Origin: Echinarachnius parma
Taxonomy: Eukaryota; Echinodermata; Echinoidea; Clypeasteroida; Echinarachniidae
Direction of reading: 5' to 3'
Assembly: GCA_037951105.1 (NCBI GenBank)
Contig: JBAMJV010008297.1
Span: 1-64,000 of the forward strand
Length of the DNA: 64,000 bases
A program made the translations under genes and the position numbers. This document shows positions 24,601 to 33,206 of the stretch, piece after piece. A model generated the notes under the pieces. That model made no database searches, was not told the origin of the DNA, and saw only the letters and a list, made by a program, of their open reading frames with translations. Each line of letters begins with the position of its first letter. Positions within the stretch are counted from its first letter, which is position 1.

Positions 24601-24826
24601 CGATGGTGATGAAGATGATGATTGGCATGATTGCAATGATGGTGATGGAGTTGAACAGCATTTACAGCATGCACCTCAAGTTCCAGGTGAAGATGATAAT
24701 GGGGAGCAGCAGCATGTGCAGCATGGACTTCCAGACCAAGAGAGTGATGCAGCAACTGAGACAGAGACACCAGGAGGGCATTCTCAACATCGTTGGTCTG
24801 GGTGGTGGACTTGTGGAATCCTTTGA
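1837..24826 (+). CDS. NLR gene A: NACHT-LRR receptor with acidic/Gln-rich tail (5' partial, spliced)
   Basis: Gene-level model. Joined exons: 1837-3632, 5037-5198, 7593-7757, 8832-8993, 10430-10591, 12729-12890, 14949-15119, 16935-17041, 22380-22631, 23470-23646, 24589-24826. Every junction has AG/GT borders and compatible phase, and the chain stays open for 1184 codons to a TGA. The product is a cytoplasmic STAND-ATPase innate immune receptor by family: NACHT nucleotide-binding module followed by ribonuclease-inhibitor-like LRRs for sensing. The first exon begins mid-codon (2 nt finish a codon), so upstream exons must exist; in the paralogue these encode a 2A leader, a Death fold and a Ser-rich linker. 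I found no such exons in 1-1836, so they lie off the window or are lost. Ligand and partner are unknown. Exon borders are hand-called. Confidence 0.8.
3882..4329. mobile_element. TAA-flanked MITE in gene A intron
   Basis: 448 bp flanked by TAA (3879-3881 and 4330-4332), which fits Harbinger-type TWA targets. Ends GGCCATAAAAAATC...GGATTGGCGTAAC and GTTACGCCAATC...TTTTTTTTGGCC are inverted repeats. Frames inside are chance ORFs. Confidence 0.75.
5037..5198 (+). CDS. NLR gene A, LRR exon 1
   Basis: 162 bp, 54 residues, phase 0 on both sides, bordered by ATACAG and GTATGT. The core SLKTVTLNGCTLHDNFYTIL fits the L-x-x-L-x-L-x-x-C pattern of ribonuclease-inhibitor-type LRRs. It is orthologous in position to gene B 53233-53394, and the intron sequence after the donor is also conserved between the genes. 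Confidence 0.85.
5309..5353 (+). pseudogene. Duplicated 3' remnant of LRR exon 1
   Basis: About 110 bp below exon 5037-5198 a second copy of the exon's last ~45 bp reappears (CTTCTCCAGCATCCTTGCTA, then ACCATG|GTATG) with the same donor context. The flanking intron sequence (TTTCAGATCCAATC, then GTTCATTGACT) is repeated as well. Most of the exon and its acceptor are missing, so it should not be spliced in. It is a partial tandem duplication relic. Confidence 0.7.
6556..7508 (+). mobile_element. Hairpin-headed dispersed element (copy 1)
   Basis: About 950 bp interrupting the LRR unit between ATGATGACCAT and GCTTTATAATAC, which are adjacent in the other units. It opens with a long hairpin (6567-6712) whose loop is CCGAGGGGCGAAGCCCCGAG, followed by a body with CGCGCATTAACAATTAATGC and an AATTGACCAATCACG end. 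The body is homologous, inverted, to 54502-55600. Confidence 0.78.
7593..7757 (+). CDS. NLR gene A, LRR exon 2 (first copy of tandem set)
   Basis: 165 bp, 55 residues, phase 0/0, acceptor TTATCATAG and donor GTAACT. It contains two LRR units of about 27-28 residues: VEHLELRNLNLSESASRDVA... and NLTHLKLYTIHLDDDFFAMV.... It is one of four near-identical exons carried on tandem intron-exon units; the single homologue in gene B is 55732-55893. This copy keeps a Gln after ATWL that two of the other copies lack. Confidence 0.88.
8832..8993 (+). CDS. NLR gene A, LRR exon 3 (tandem copy)
   Basis: 162 bp, 54 residues, phase 0/0, same acceptor and donor context as exon 7593-7757. It encodes VEHLKLWNLTLGKSASRNIA then WLSLSNLTHLKLGMVHLDDD. 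Differences between copies fall mostly at non-framework positions such as RNL/WNL/QNL, YTI/GMV/GRV/LRV and DDD/DY/HDD. That is the pattern expected for solvent-facing LRR residues under diversification, although no rate test was possible. Confidence 0.87.
9384..9748. mobile_element. MITE inserted in one LRR unit (CCCAGGTCGAAAAAACAGTT ends)
   Basis: 365 bp with inverted ends CCCAGGTCGAAAAAACAGTT and AACTGTTTTTTCGACCTGGG and TA on both sides (9382-9383, 9749-9750). The neighbouring LRR units lack it and show the exact empty site (GTGTATATGCATAC near 8136). The interior is mostly tandem CCAACTGGTTTCAACTGG-like words. Confidence 0.93.
10430..10591 (+). CDS. NLR gene A, LRR exon 4 (tandem copy)
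   Basis: 162 bp, 54 residues, phase 0/0, acceptor ATCATAG and donor GTAATT (the other copies have GTAACT). It starts VKHLELWNLTLSKSASRDV, keeps the Gln of the first copy, and has HLDDYFAMV with one Asp codon deleted, so the length equals copies without the Gln. It is open throughout and probably functional. Confidence 0.87.
10987..11413. mobile_element. Insertion in one LRR unit (ACACTTTCGGT ends)
   Basis: 427 bp present only in the unit after exon 10430-10591. ATATG occurs at both borders (10982-10986, 11414-11418), while the paralogous intron copies read TGTGAATATGCATAC uninterrupted. Subterminal ACACTTTCGGTTA / TGACCGAAAGTGT are inverted repeats. Probable non-autonomous DNA element; superfamily unknown. 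Confidence 0.82.
12729..12890 (+). CDS. NLR gene A, LRR exon 5 (tandem copy)
   Basis: 162 bp, 54 residues, phase 0/0, acceptor TTATCATAG and donor GTAACT. It encodes VEHLELQNLTLSKSAIRDLA and LTHLKLLRVHLHDDFYATVS. This is the most divergent of the four tandem copies (SAI for SAS, HDDFYATV for DDDFFAMV). The partial duplicated intron that follows (12903 to about 13570) has no exon of its own. Confidence 0.87.
13414..14229. mobile_element. TTAA-flanked MITE with polyG/polyC subtermini
   Basis: Between TTAA at 13410-13413 and 14230-14233. Ends CCCTAATC and GGATAAGGG, then CCACTGGGG(G)n CATTTTGGCCC(C)n on the left and its inverse on the right. Its left half is also present, without a right end, in every LRR unit (polyG/polyC at about 6118, 8314, 9919, 11594, 12220), so an old truncated copy was duplicated with the exon. 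Confidence 0.7.
14949..15119 (+). CDS. NLR gene A, LRR exon 6
   Basis: 171 bp, 57 residues, phase 0/0, acceptor ACCCACAG and donor GTATGC. It encodes IQSLTLSLMHLSHQASRYLA and then LSHLTLGGLTCIIHRVF, a distinct LRR pair. By position and the QSL/QSV start it corresponds to gene B exon 56701-56883. Confidence 0.8.
16258..16640 (+). repeat. Three degenerate ~150-165-bp repeats
   Basis: Copies starting near 16258, 16405 and 16572 share AACCTGTGTATAGTGACTAC-, CCACTGTATACAGGTGACC- and GACAGGTTCT-like words. The vocabulary resembles ends of the CAGTCAAACCTGTCTATAGC element, so it may be a decayed relative. In the gene A intron between 15119 and 16935. Confidence 0.6.
16935..17041 (+). CDS. NLR gene A, last LRR-like exon
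   Basis: 107 bp, enters in phase 0 and leaves after two bases of a codon (AG|GTAAGA). It encodes ECLPHISMGDFTFNGETYSN then LDSFLQALTSDPGNV, a terminal LRR or capping segment. The phase change matches the next accepted exon at 22380, which begins with the completing base. A roughly 5.3-kb intron holding a 3.1-kb inverted-repeat element follows. Confidence 0.72.
18252..18296. repeat. Hairpin CATGATTTACATT / AATGTAAATCATG
   Basis: Arms of about 13 bp or more around an AT-rich loop, in the middle of element 17327-20436. Confidence 0.75.
19452..19882 (+). mobile_element. TTAA-flanked MITE, family M1 (copy 2)
   Basis: 431 bp between TTAA at 19448-19451 and 19883-19886. Ends are AGGGTACCACCACCC and CTGGTGGTCCCCT. 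It is nested inside the larger inverted-repeat element 17327-20436, so it is the younger insertion. Homologous to 614-1031 (reverse) and 46054-46481. Confidence 0.85.
22380..22631 (+). CDS. NLR gene A, tail exon 1 (GGHSQ repeats)
   Basis: 252 bp, acceptor TTGTACAG and donor GTATAC. It starts WYDGDGDLLGHLNQ and then carries two copies of a Thr/Glu-rich motif, TETERPGGHSQQPWSSGAQM and TETERPGGHSQHPWSSGAQM. The phase (1 base in, 2 bases out) matches 16935-17041 upstream and 23470-23646 downstream. It is a disordered low-complexity tail of unknown role, apparently grown by internal duplication. Confidence 0.72.
23470..23646 (+). CDS. NLR gene A, tail exon 2
   Basis: 177 bp between TTTTACAG and GTATAC, same phases as the preceding tail exon. 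It encodes RTSRDDDADSDDEEVDDNG, then HQHGLPDKQSDAETETEKPG and GHSQQP. The frame chosen is the one that keeps the TETE-PGGHSQ motif; the longer ORF in another frame here is a shadow. Strongly acidic and predicted disordered. Confidence 0.74.
24589..24826 (+). CDS. NLR gene A, terminal tail exon with stop
   Basis: 238 bp from acceptor TCTCTTACAG to an in-frame TGA at 24824-24826. It encodes RTSHDDGDEDDDWHDCNDGD, a His/Gln-rich stretch, QHGLPDQESDAATETETPGG and a final HSQHRWSGWWTCGIL. It is clearly paralogous to the previous tail exon. The ending assumes no further splicing: a GT at GGTCTGG|GTGGTGG is a possible but poor donor. No convincing AATAAA was found immediately downstream. Confidence 0.68.
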
Positions 24827-25500
24827 GATGGGAATTGACTCTTCTAGGAGTAAAGCCTTTATCTACTTTAACCCCCTGACCACGGGGACCGAGTGGGGTG
24901 TGTACAAAGTCTATGGGGATTTCATAAATTTGTAGGGAATGGGTTGATAGGGTATGTGCCATCAAATATTCAGGAGTTTATTCTGGTAAACCTTGGTTCA
25001 GATGCAGGACTTGTCTTTACCTGTAAAACGGTAATTGGCTCTTCTGCAGGTAACCAGGAGGACGATCTCTGCAGCCTTGGACTTGTGTTTGCCATGAGAT
25101 GCATTTGTCCAAATGACCCATCATAGCCACTACATTCTGAACAGCCACTGAAGCAATTTACATCTGTAACTATGTGCAGTCATGTACTAAATCAACCTTC
25201 TAGAAAAATGGCCTTTATCTACTTTTATAGAGTGCCATCAAGTAATCAGGAGTGTATTCTGGTAAACTTTGGTTCAGATGCAGGACTCGTGTTTGCCATG
25301 AGATGCATTGTATTTGCCCAAATGACTCTGCATTGCCACTGAATTCTGAATAGCTACTGAATAGCCACAAATATGGGTAGGCTTTACATCCTGAACTCTG
25401 TGCATTCATGTACTGAACTAACCTTGGTCTGGATGGTGGACTTGTGGTTTCATTTGAGATGGTAATAGACTAGTATAGATAGAAGTACAGCCATTATAAA
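24827..25500 (+). repeat. Duplicated 3'-flank of gene A terminal exon
   Basis: The sequence after the stop recurs in decayed form: GGTCTGG-TGGTGGACTTGTGG at 24803 and 25428; ATTCAGGAGT-TATTCTGGTAAA at 24967 and 25243; TTTGCCATGAGATGCATT at 25089 and 25293. No long frame is kept. It likely includes the 3' UTR of gene A; the polyadenylation signal is not resolved. Confidence 0.6.
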
Positions 25501-25986
25501 TATAGGGTGGACTCAAGTTACCAGGAAGATGATTTAGGCAACCTCAGTTTAGACCTGTGTTTGTCTGTACGATGTCTACTAACCCTTCCATAAGTACGGC
25601 CTTTGTCTATATATGGTGCTATCTACATGTATGGCATTATCTATGGAGGGTGCTATCCAAACACTAAATAGCCTCACAGAACCGAGCAAGCAGTATGTAT
25701 CCATGCATGGCCATACATACAGCCATACAACATATCATGTATGACCCTTCATATAGCCACTGAATTCTGCCACCAACATGTGTAGGATTCCAGTGATCCC
25801 ATTTTCTTTGCTCTTTTTCAGTCATATTATATTATATTTCTGGTCAGTTTCTCTATTATGTTTGAATTAAAAATAGTAATATCATAGCAATAATGCCCGC
25901 TATGAAAGACACACCTGAGACGGAAACAAAATACACGATTTATTGAATCGAAAAACTGGCCTGTATGTAATAATCATTGATGACTT

Positions 25987-26530
25987 AACCCGTTGCGTAC
26001 AGGAACTGGATGGGCTATGTACAAAGTCTATGGGGATTCCAGGATCTCAAAGAGAAGGGGTTACAATTGTACCATTACATTGATGATATACCGTTGTTAC
26101 ATCTATTGAGTAGCCTCTGCTGAATGGATTAACCAACTGCTTACAGGAACCGGGTGGGCTATGTACAAAGTCTATGGGGATTCCAGAATCTCAACGCGTT
26201 TGTACCGTTATATTGATGATGTACCGTTGTTACATCCATTGAGTAGCCTCTGCTAAATGGAGTAACCAACTGCTTCCAGGAACCGGGTGGGCTGTGTACA
26301 AAGTCTATGGGGATTCCAGAATCTCAACGCGTTTGTACCGTTATATTGATGATGTACCGTTGTTACATCTATTGAGTAGCCTCTGCTAAATGGAGTAACC
26401 AACTGCTTCCAGTAACCGTTGGGCTATGTACAAAGTCTATGGGGATTCCAGGATCTCAAAGGGAAGGGGTTAAATTTGTACCAGTGTTTCATGTATAGAA
26501 TAGCTTCTGCTTCATGGGTTAACATTGAGA
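25987..26530 (+). repeat. Four tandem copies of ~132-144-bp repeat with TGTACAAAGTCTATGGGGAT
   Basis: Units begin near 25987, 26131, 26263 and 26397. Each has AACCAACTGCTTACAGGAAC, CGGGTGGGCTATGTACAAAG, TCTATGGGGATTCCAG and TTGTTACATCTATTGAGTAG. A fragment of the unit reappears near 27836-27890. The core is the same short inverted-end repeat found in the LRR introns and near 24878 and 56161. Confidence 0.85.
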
Positions 26531-26724
26531 GTGCTACTACTCTTGTTTCATTGGTTAGAGGGGTAGGATTTGATCATTTGACAATGCAAGCATCTATGTT
26601 TCTGAAGGAATTGTCTCCACTTGATGGGGTAAACCTGTTAACCCTTTGACTACAGGAACTGGGCGGGTTGTGTTCTATTATACAAATAGTGCATGGTTTG
26701 GAGTTGAATATACCAGAATAGACA

Positions 26725-27250
26725 CCGATACATTTTGAATTTCTCGAGTGCATTTATATTGCATCCAGGCCGCAGGCCGAGTGCAATATATTTGCACGAG
26801 TGAAATTCAAAATGTAGAGGTGTGTATTGTAGAATATTTAACGAAAAGATGCATGTACTATTTGTTATATAAGATGATTATTTTGAGGAACTGATTTTGT
26901 TATCACATTTGATAAACCCAAATTGACCTTGCTTATACTGTGAGTGTTCCCTCCAGCCATCGTAGGCCCTGCAAGCGCCAGTGCGTGTTAAAGATAACTG
27001 TGCTCATTGCGCAGACGTCCCATTCACGAACAAGCGCATCAACACACATTACACACTCCAAGGCTATCCTCTGCGCGGCTTGTTTGGCTCTCTATAGGAA
27101 ATTTGTACACACATAGCGTGCATAAATTGATGTTATAGTGCACGTTGCTAGGTAGTAACGTGCACTATACCGGATTAAGCATCGGTAATCAACCAATAAG
27201 AATGCTTAATTTCCCTTCATTATGACGTCATCATCTTATATAACTGTATA
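26725..27250 (+). mobile_element. Hairpin-headed element, second type
   Basis: Opens with a hairpin (ACATTTTGAATTTCTCGAGT, TGCATTTATATTGCA / TGCAATATATTTGCA, then GAGTGAAATTCAAAATGT) around CCGCAGGCCGAG and ends near AATCAACCAATAAGAATGC. Same architecture as 6556-7508 and 54502-55600 but the body is not recognisably homologous. A small palindrome (TAGTGCACGTTGCTAGG / TAGTAACGTGCACTA) lies near 27136-27169. Confidence 0.55.
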
Positions 27251-27269
27251 ATATTGGTTGATGACTTAA

Positions 27270-27830
27270 AGGGGAATTCCACCCCATAAATGTGATGTTT
27301 GCTATGAAATGAAGTGAATATGAAGAATCATGATCGAAAATCTGAGCCAAAACGGTAGAGTAATAAAAAAGTTATGACAGGATGAACTTTGCTCCGATTT
27401 TTAGTATCGTTCGCAATTGCTATCGATCGTGACGTCACTTGCGAGCTGCAGCCATTTTGACTTCTACATGGAAATTTTACAAAATTTAAATTTTCTTAAT
27501 AACAAAGCAAATTTATGAGCTTACACATTCCAAAGAGGTTGGCCCATCGATATTCTTCTATGAATTCGTGAAAACAAGCAGAGAAAAATTAATTTTTAGC
27601 AACAAAAATGAGAAATAAGTGTATTTTCATGTACTAAAGCCATGGCGAGTTGCTCGTCAATGATGGTTGCATATGGCGGCAATTTTGAAACGATCGCTGA
27701 TTACTACATGATGTTCAAATAGGTATAACTCCCGTGTTTCTTGTCTGATTTTGATCAAATTTTCACCAATTATGCCTCTTATTCTGCTTATTCAAATAAC
27801 GAATGGTTTTATTAGGCCCGGAATACCTCT
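27270..27830. mobile_element. TTAA-flanked MITE, AGGGGAATTCC ends
   Basis: 561 bp between TTAA at 27266-27269 and 27831-27834. Ends AGGGGAATTCCACCCCA and GGCCCGGAATACCTCT are imperfect inverted repeats. Non-coding. Confidence 0.75.
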
Positions 27831-28061
27831 TTAATACAATTGAACTGTTGTTACATGTATTGAGTAGCCTCTGCTTAATGGGTTAAGATTGAAAGGGGTT
27901 ATTATACTCATGTTAGAGGGGTGAGATTTGACCAAACATCTATGTTTGTATTTATTCTCCACTTGATGGGGTAAACCTGTTAGGGGGTAAAATACCTTGC
28001 AAAAGCCTTCCTGATTGTGGATACTACAGCTGTACCATTTTGTATTACAAATTGCAATATA

Positions 28062-28602
28062 AACTGGACTCCAAAAGAAACTTATCACTTTTTCAGAGCG
28101 ACGCTCACTAAAATCCATAGCATCAATTTGAATCATATTTAGACACAGATAAGCTATAATTCTCCTTACAAAGCATATCTGAAAAATGTAAAGTTTTCTT
28201 TCGCCAAAGAAGAGATAAATGCAATGGAATCACTAGTACAGGTCACTTTTCAAAAATCACAGAAACTGCTCGCTGCGAACCTCCACGAAAGGCAGTCTAT
28301 TTAGAACTTTCAATAGCTATTCATTCAACTTCAAAGCGGGTTATGTAACGTCTAGACTGGCTATTGTCCGTACTGAGCTCTGTGCCTGGAAAGCCGAGCA
28401 GTTTCTGTGATTTTTGAAAAATGACCTTTTGCGATTTCACCTTTTTAAAATTCTTGTTGACTAAAGCAAACATACCTTTTTTTAGATGAGCGTGCTAAGG
28501 AGTATTAAATCTAATCTATGCCCAATTATGATTTATTATTGTGTTTTGAATTTTAATGTGTGTCACTCTGAAGAAGTGATAAGTTTCTTTTGGAGCCCAG
28601 TT
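28062..28602. mobile_element. TA-target element in satellite (AACTGGACTCCAAAAGAAAC ends)
   Basis: 541 bp with inverted ends AACTGGACTCCAAAAGAAAC, TTATCACTTTTTCAGAG and CTCTGAAGAAGTGATAAG, TTTCTTTTGGAGCCCAGTT. The left flank is GCAATATA and the right flank GATCTATGTGATGCC, the two sides of the 54-bp satellite unit. No transposase. Confidence 0.85.
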
Positions 28603-29580
28603 TGGATCTATGTGATGCCATAGTAGTGTAGTTGTAAATAGGATACCATTGCAATATAGATCTATGTGATGTCATAGTAGTGTAGTTGTAAATAGGATAC
28701 CATTGCAATATAGATCTATGTGATGCCATAGTAGTGTAGTTGTAAATAGGATACCATTGCAATATAGATCTATGTGATGCCATAGTAGTGTAGTTGTAAA
28801 TAGGATACCATTGCAATATACACTGGGCCCAAAAAGAAAATTAACCAAAATGACACACATGATTACTTAAATACTCTACTCTAAACATGTCAGTAACCAA
28901 GCAGCTGCCCAACTGACACAACCACAAAAAGCACTGACATGGAACAACTTCCAGAACCACATGTCACAGTATAAGGGACAATCAGCCTGTTAATGCACAC
29001 ACGTAGAGCAGCTCTAAAGGAAGAGAGGAACAATCTCCCCAAGCCTGTATCAGAAACCTGGTGGACAGCATGTGTATCAGATGCACTGAATGATTCCAAT
29101 CACATGGTGGACACACCCACTATTGATGTCTGTGTTTGGGTAACTGACATTACCTTAATTTAAATTTGTTTTGACTTCCTCACCTGCCTTAAACTCTGTT
29201 TCCAAAATGTCCAGGCTGTGACATGTGATACAGCTAGCGGTTCCATGTCAGTGCATTTTCGGTTCTGTCAGTAAGGTAACCGTTTTGATATTGACATGTC
29301 ATTGGAGTAGGGTATTTAGGTAATCCTGTGTGTCATTTTGGTTAATTTTGATGGACAGACTTTCAAGATATGATCATGTGAAAAAATATAAGTTTCTTTT
29401 TGGGCCCAGTGTAGATCTATGTGATGCCATAGTAGTGTAGTTGTAAATAGGATACCATTGCAATATAGATCTATGAGATGCCATAGTAGTGTAGTTGTAA
29501 ATAGGATACCATTGCAATATAGATCTATGTGATGCCATAGTAGTGTAGTTGTAAATAGGATACCATTGCAATGGTATGCA
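28603..29580. repeat. 54-bp satellite split by transposon (segments 28603-28820 and 29412-29580)
   Basis: Unit of 54 bp containing TAGTGTAGTTGTAAATAGGA, TACCATTGCAATATAGATCT and ATGTGATGCCATAG: four copies on the left and three on the right, nearly identical. A degenerate first unit lies before 28062. Because 54 is a multiple of 3 the minus strand reads as an 18-residue repeated peptide; this is not considered coding. Confidence 0.93.
28821..29411. mobile_element. TA-target element in satellite (CACTGGGCCCAAAAAGAAA ends)
   Basis: 591 bp, TA on both sides (28819-28820, 29412-29413), inverted ends CACTGGGCCCAAAAAGAAA and TTTCTTTTTGGGCCCAGTG, plus CCAAAATGACACACATGATT / TGTGTGTCATTTTGG. The flanks re-join to GCAATATAGATCTA, the exact satellite sequence. 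Termini are related to 28062-28602 and to Tc1/mariner ends. Confidence 0.92.
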
Positions 29581-29591
29581 GGAATATTATG

Positions 29592-29777
29592 CAGTGGAAC
29601 CTCTTTATAATGAGCTATGTTATAACAAGGTACCTACATGTATATATAGCAAGGCTATTTCACAGGTAGCCTACATGTTCTGTGTATTTTATTATGTGTA
29701 AGCCCTGATACAATGATATGTGTGATTACAAGGTCAATTATTAGGCCTGAGGTGCTCGTTATTATGGGGTTTCACTG
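29592..29777. mobile_element. Pogo/Tigger-like MITE
   Basis: Ends CAGTGGAACCTCTTTATAAT and TTATGGGGTTTCACTG, with TA on the right and TG (mutated TA) on the left. 186 bp, non-coding, relative of 31097-31254. Confidence 0.78.
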
Positions 29778-29930
29778 TAATGTAGATGTAATATAGAATG
29801 GGATATTGTAATGTGAGATATAACATTGGCTCCTGGCTCTATGTGGGCTTTATTTGTTTGTATTGTATGATCAAGTCAGAGTAAGTCAGCCAGACCTGCA
29901 GGACACATCCATTAAAACCTAGCATCAGGG

Positions 29931-30324
29931 TGGGATGGTATTCTGGAAGTTGATCTTCAGAGTTGGTCTGAAGAACAACTTAAGATCTTCCTAAGATAGG
30001 CCCATTCAATATTCTATAAGGTTATCTTAGGAAGTGTATGACAAATGAATGATTAAATATGCGGCATGAAGATGCGAGCTAACCAGTCAGAAATTGCTTC
30101 TCATTTTAATACTTGAGCTTGAATATTTCTCCTCGCACAACAAACATATGATGCAAGTAGGACTAAATGTGCTTTAACTTCTCTTACACCCAAACAACTT
30201 TAAATTGGTATAAGATTAATTTAAAAATAAACTTACAGAATACCAGACTTCATCTTAGGACTTGCTTCAATCTTTTAACATAAGTTTCAATTAAATGTTA
30301 AGATTTTTACAGAATACCATCCCA
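29931..30324. mobile_element. MITE with TGGGATGGTATTCTG ends
   Basis: 394 bp with perfect 15-bp inverted termini TGGGATGGTATTCTG / CAGAATACCATCCCA and internal inverted CTTCCTAAGAT / ATCTTAGGA words. Non-coding. Confidence 0.8.
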
Positions 30325-30433
30325 TGACAATAGCCACCAGATCTTCCTGGGCCAAATGCAGGTCTAGCCAACGGATCCTATATTGACCCTTAGGGGAAGC
30401 TTCAAACATGATTCATTCACTTTGAAGTACATA

Positions 30434-31440
30434 AGTGAATTGATATTATATAAGGTACATGTTTGTCTTTCAATCTGTAATTATCTTGACCACAAAGGAA
30501 CTGTCTTCCAGTCTGTACTATGAGTGGATTGTGCAAACAATTATCTTTTCTCTTATAACTATAGGATCAATATGGTTGACATTGATGTATTACAAGGGCC
30601 TTTTCAATCAGGGAATTGATATTATATGAAGCACTTGTACATGTATTGTCTTGCAACGTATTTTCTTGATCACATTGGAAATGTCTTCCACTCTGTACTA
30701 TTGAGTGGATTACTGTAAGATCATTATGGTAGGCATTGTTGTATTGCAAGTGACATGTACATTTGTATTGAATATGTATATATAAAGGATGTATTTATAA
30801 CTCGCTGTAAATATGGATTGCATAATATTCATGCATTTACACCCTACTACATTATCCTACTCAGTACTGTACTGTAGTCAAAAATTATTCTTGCAAAGAG
30901 TTTGAATTGTATGTAGATGAAGCATGTATTTATATATAACTCACTGTAAATATAGATTACATAAGCATTAATTGTAAATGTTTAGATCGAGGTGCATTTG
31001 TTTACTTGTTATATTTGTCACTCTGCCGGATGAAGATCGATGCAACCCTTATTGACTACACAAGCTTTTGCAGACTGGATTAGCAGTTTCATGATACAGT
31101 GGAACCTTGTTATAACGAGCTCTGATATAACGAAACCCTCTACAAAATAAAATAATTGTACTGGTAAGAGTGGTTTATATTTATTTCCCCCTCCCCTGAT
31201 ATAACAAGGCAATGTTCATGGCTCCATGCTTCTTGTTATAAAGAGGTTCTACTGGACTAGAATCAAAGAAATGTCATGAGTTGTTACTTATACATGTACA
31301 TTCTACTTATCCTGCTCAGAACTGTAGACAAGATTCTGCAAATTGTATGGAATTATGTATATGAATGATTTATCTATAACTCATTGTTATATTGATTGCA
31401 TAATCATGAATTGTAAATGTATAGAAGTGCATCAATTAAC
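30434..31440 (+). repeat. Degenerate tandem duplications
   Basis: TTGATATTATAT-AAG-ACATGT followed by GTCTTCCA-TCTGTACTAT repeats at 30434 and 30612 (period about 180 bp). A second block GTATTTATAACTCGCTGTAA, ATATGGATTGCATAA repeats near 30788, 30925 and 31370. No gene seen. The pogo-like MITE 31097-31254 is inserted here. Confidence 0.65.
31097..31254. mobile_element. Pogo/Tigger-like MITE
   Basis: Ends CAGTGGAACCTTGTTATAAC and GTTATAAAGAGGTTCTACTG, TA on the left. 158 bp; the middle repeats GATATAACGAAACC / TGATATAACAAGGC. Non-coding. Confidence 0.78.
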
Positions 31441-32102
31441 TTCTTATTAGTAATTGTGCCTGTGTAATTATGATTCTGCTAGGATCCAAATGTGTTAATT
31501 ACCCCTTGGATTGACTTTCATTATACTACCCAGGCTTTGTAGTGGATTTGCAGTTTCATAAACATGTTTCCCTTAAAAACATATGTTGTCAAACAAAAGA
31601 AACTAATCACCTAGTGCAGTTGACACTCACTGTAACCAATATCAAGGATCTTTGATAATTACATGTCAGTTATCATTCACCATAATGTCATTAAACAAAG
31701 GTTTTCTCAGTCACTAGAGGGAAGAATGCAACAATATGAGGGTTCTTCATGCAAGCAAAGATTGTTTTGAATGTTTATCGGTAGGCTTATTGTTTACATT
31801 GAAGGTTAGGATGCGATTTGAACTAAAGCTTAACATTATTTACATGGTTTAATTGTTGGATATTTGCTTATGGTTATTAATCATTTTAAGGTTGAATAAA
31901 TGAAATGAAATCTTTGTTGGTTTCTGAAATATTAAAAGTGGAGCAATTGTCAGCATAGCGAATGCCATGGAAGCACATTGTCATGACAACCAAGTCATAG
32001 GAGAAGTCTGCTCCTTCATACTAACTGAAATACAACATAATGTATCTGATATTGAACTAAGCATGTATACACTATGTTATTTGCACAATATGTAACATGT
32101 TA

Positions 32103-32795
32103 CCGTAAAACTCCGTGTATTAGACGCACCCGTGTATAAAACGCACCCCCAACTTTCACAGCAAATTTTTTTTTTTTTTTTTTTTTGGACACCCTGTACT
32201 TTTTTTGAAAGACCCTGAAGTGCTTTTGGAATGCTTATACCACTGGTCTAGGGCATGCCAATAGCTTAATGTTGAATGTAGCATTCATCAACATCATTTT
32301 CTCACATAAAAATAGTGGTTAGTACACAAATTGCACATTTATTGAGCAGTAACTCTGGTGCTCATAAATATTCATATTCATATACATGAATATTCATGAG
32401 CACCAATACTCACTAAATATAATGCAATTTTCTAAATATTACTAACAACTATTTTTAATTATGAGCAAAATTTATAACCACTGGTTAGAAAATTGCATAT
32501 TTAATTAGTACTGCTGCTCACGAATGTATGAATATTCATTAGCACCAGTATTACTGCTCAATAAACTTGCAATTTTTACATCTGTAACCAATATTTTGTG
32601 TGTGAGAAAAAGGTATATTTTGCTGAATGCTACAACTTACAGCAAGCTCTTGTCATGCCCTAAACCATGTGTATACACATTCAACATGACTACAGGGTGT
32701 TTTTTTTTGTTGCTATACCTGTGTATAAGACGCACCCCCCACTTTGAAATTTTTCCGACGGAAAAAAAGTGCGTCTTATACACGGAGTTTTACGG
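32103..32795. mobile_element. TA-flanked foldback DNA element CCGTAAAACTCCGTGTAT
   Basis: 693 bp flanked by TA. Ends CCGTAAAACTCCGTGTATTA and ATACACGGAGTTTTACGG are inverted, with further GACGCACC blocks inside. Most of the interior also pairs with itself (GGACACCCTGTACTTTT / ACTACAGGGTGTTTTT; GGTGCTCAT near 32358 / ATGAGCACC near 32404), making a near full-length hairpin. Tc1/mariner-type target site; no transposase. Confidence 0.8.
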
Positions 32796-33206
32796 TAATT
32801 ATTATTTAACCTGTAGTTTAAAGTGATGTTTGTATTTACAGCCAAACCTTTCTATAAAGGTCATCTAATGTAGACACAACTAGGCATCTGTTTGAGCAGG
32901 TTTATTTGCATGTGAACTGTGTTGTAGGGAAACAAGAAAGGTGGTCTTATATGCATGTGGTCTTTATAGACAGGTGGTCTCTACAGCTCCTTTCACTGCA
33001 GTACGTTTCTTGCTATTATATTATAAATCATTCTTTACTACATGTATCTCAAACCTATTGCTAATATCTTGTTTTAAACAATTACTGAAATAAATGTTTC
33101 TGTACAACTAAATACATCTGTGCCAACTTTTAATTTGTAAAGATTTTAAAAAGATAAATGAATTATAAATAGTTTGTATAATGTCATATACTGTTTACAT
33201 TGTCTT

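Noticed and set aside
28553..28860. Minus-strand repeated peptide ORFs (QWYPIYNYTTMASHRSIL)
   Set aside because: Produced by the 54-bp satellite whose length is a multiple of three; splits with the transposon insertion and has no other coding support.
28603..29580. CRISPR-like array
   Set aside because: Regular tandem units without unique spacers; eukaryotic satellite.
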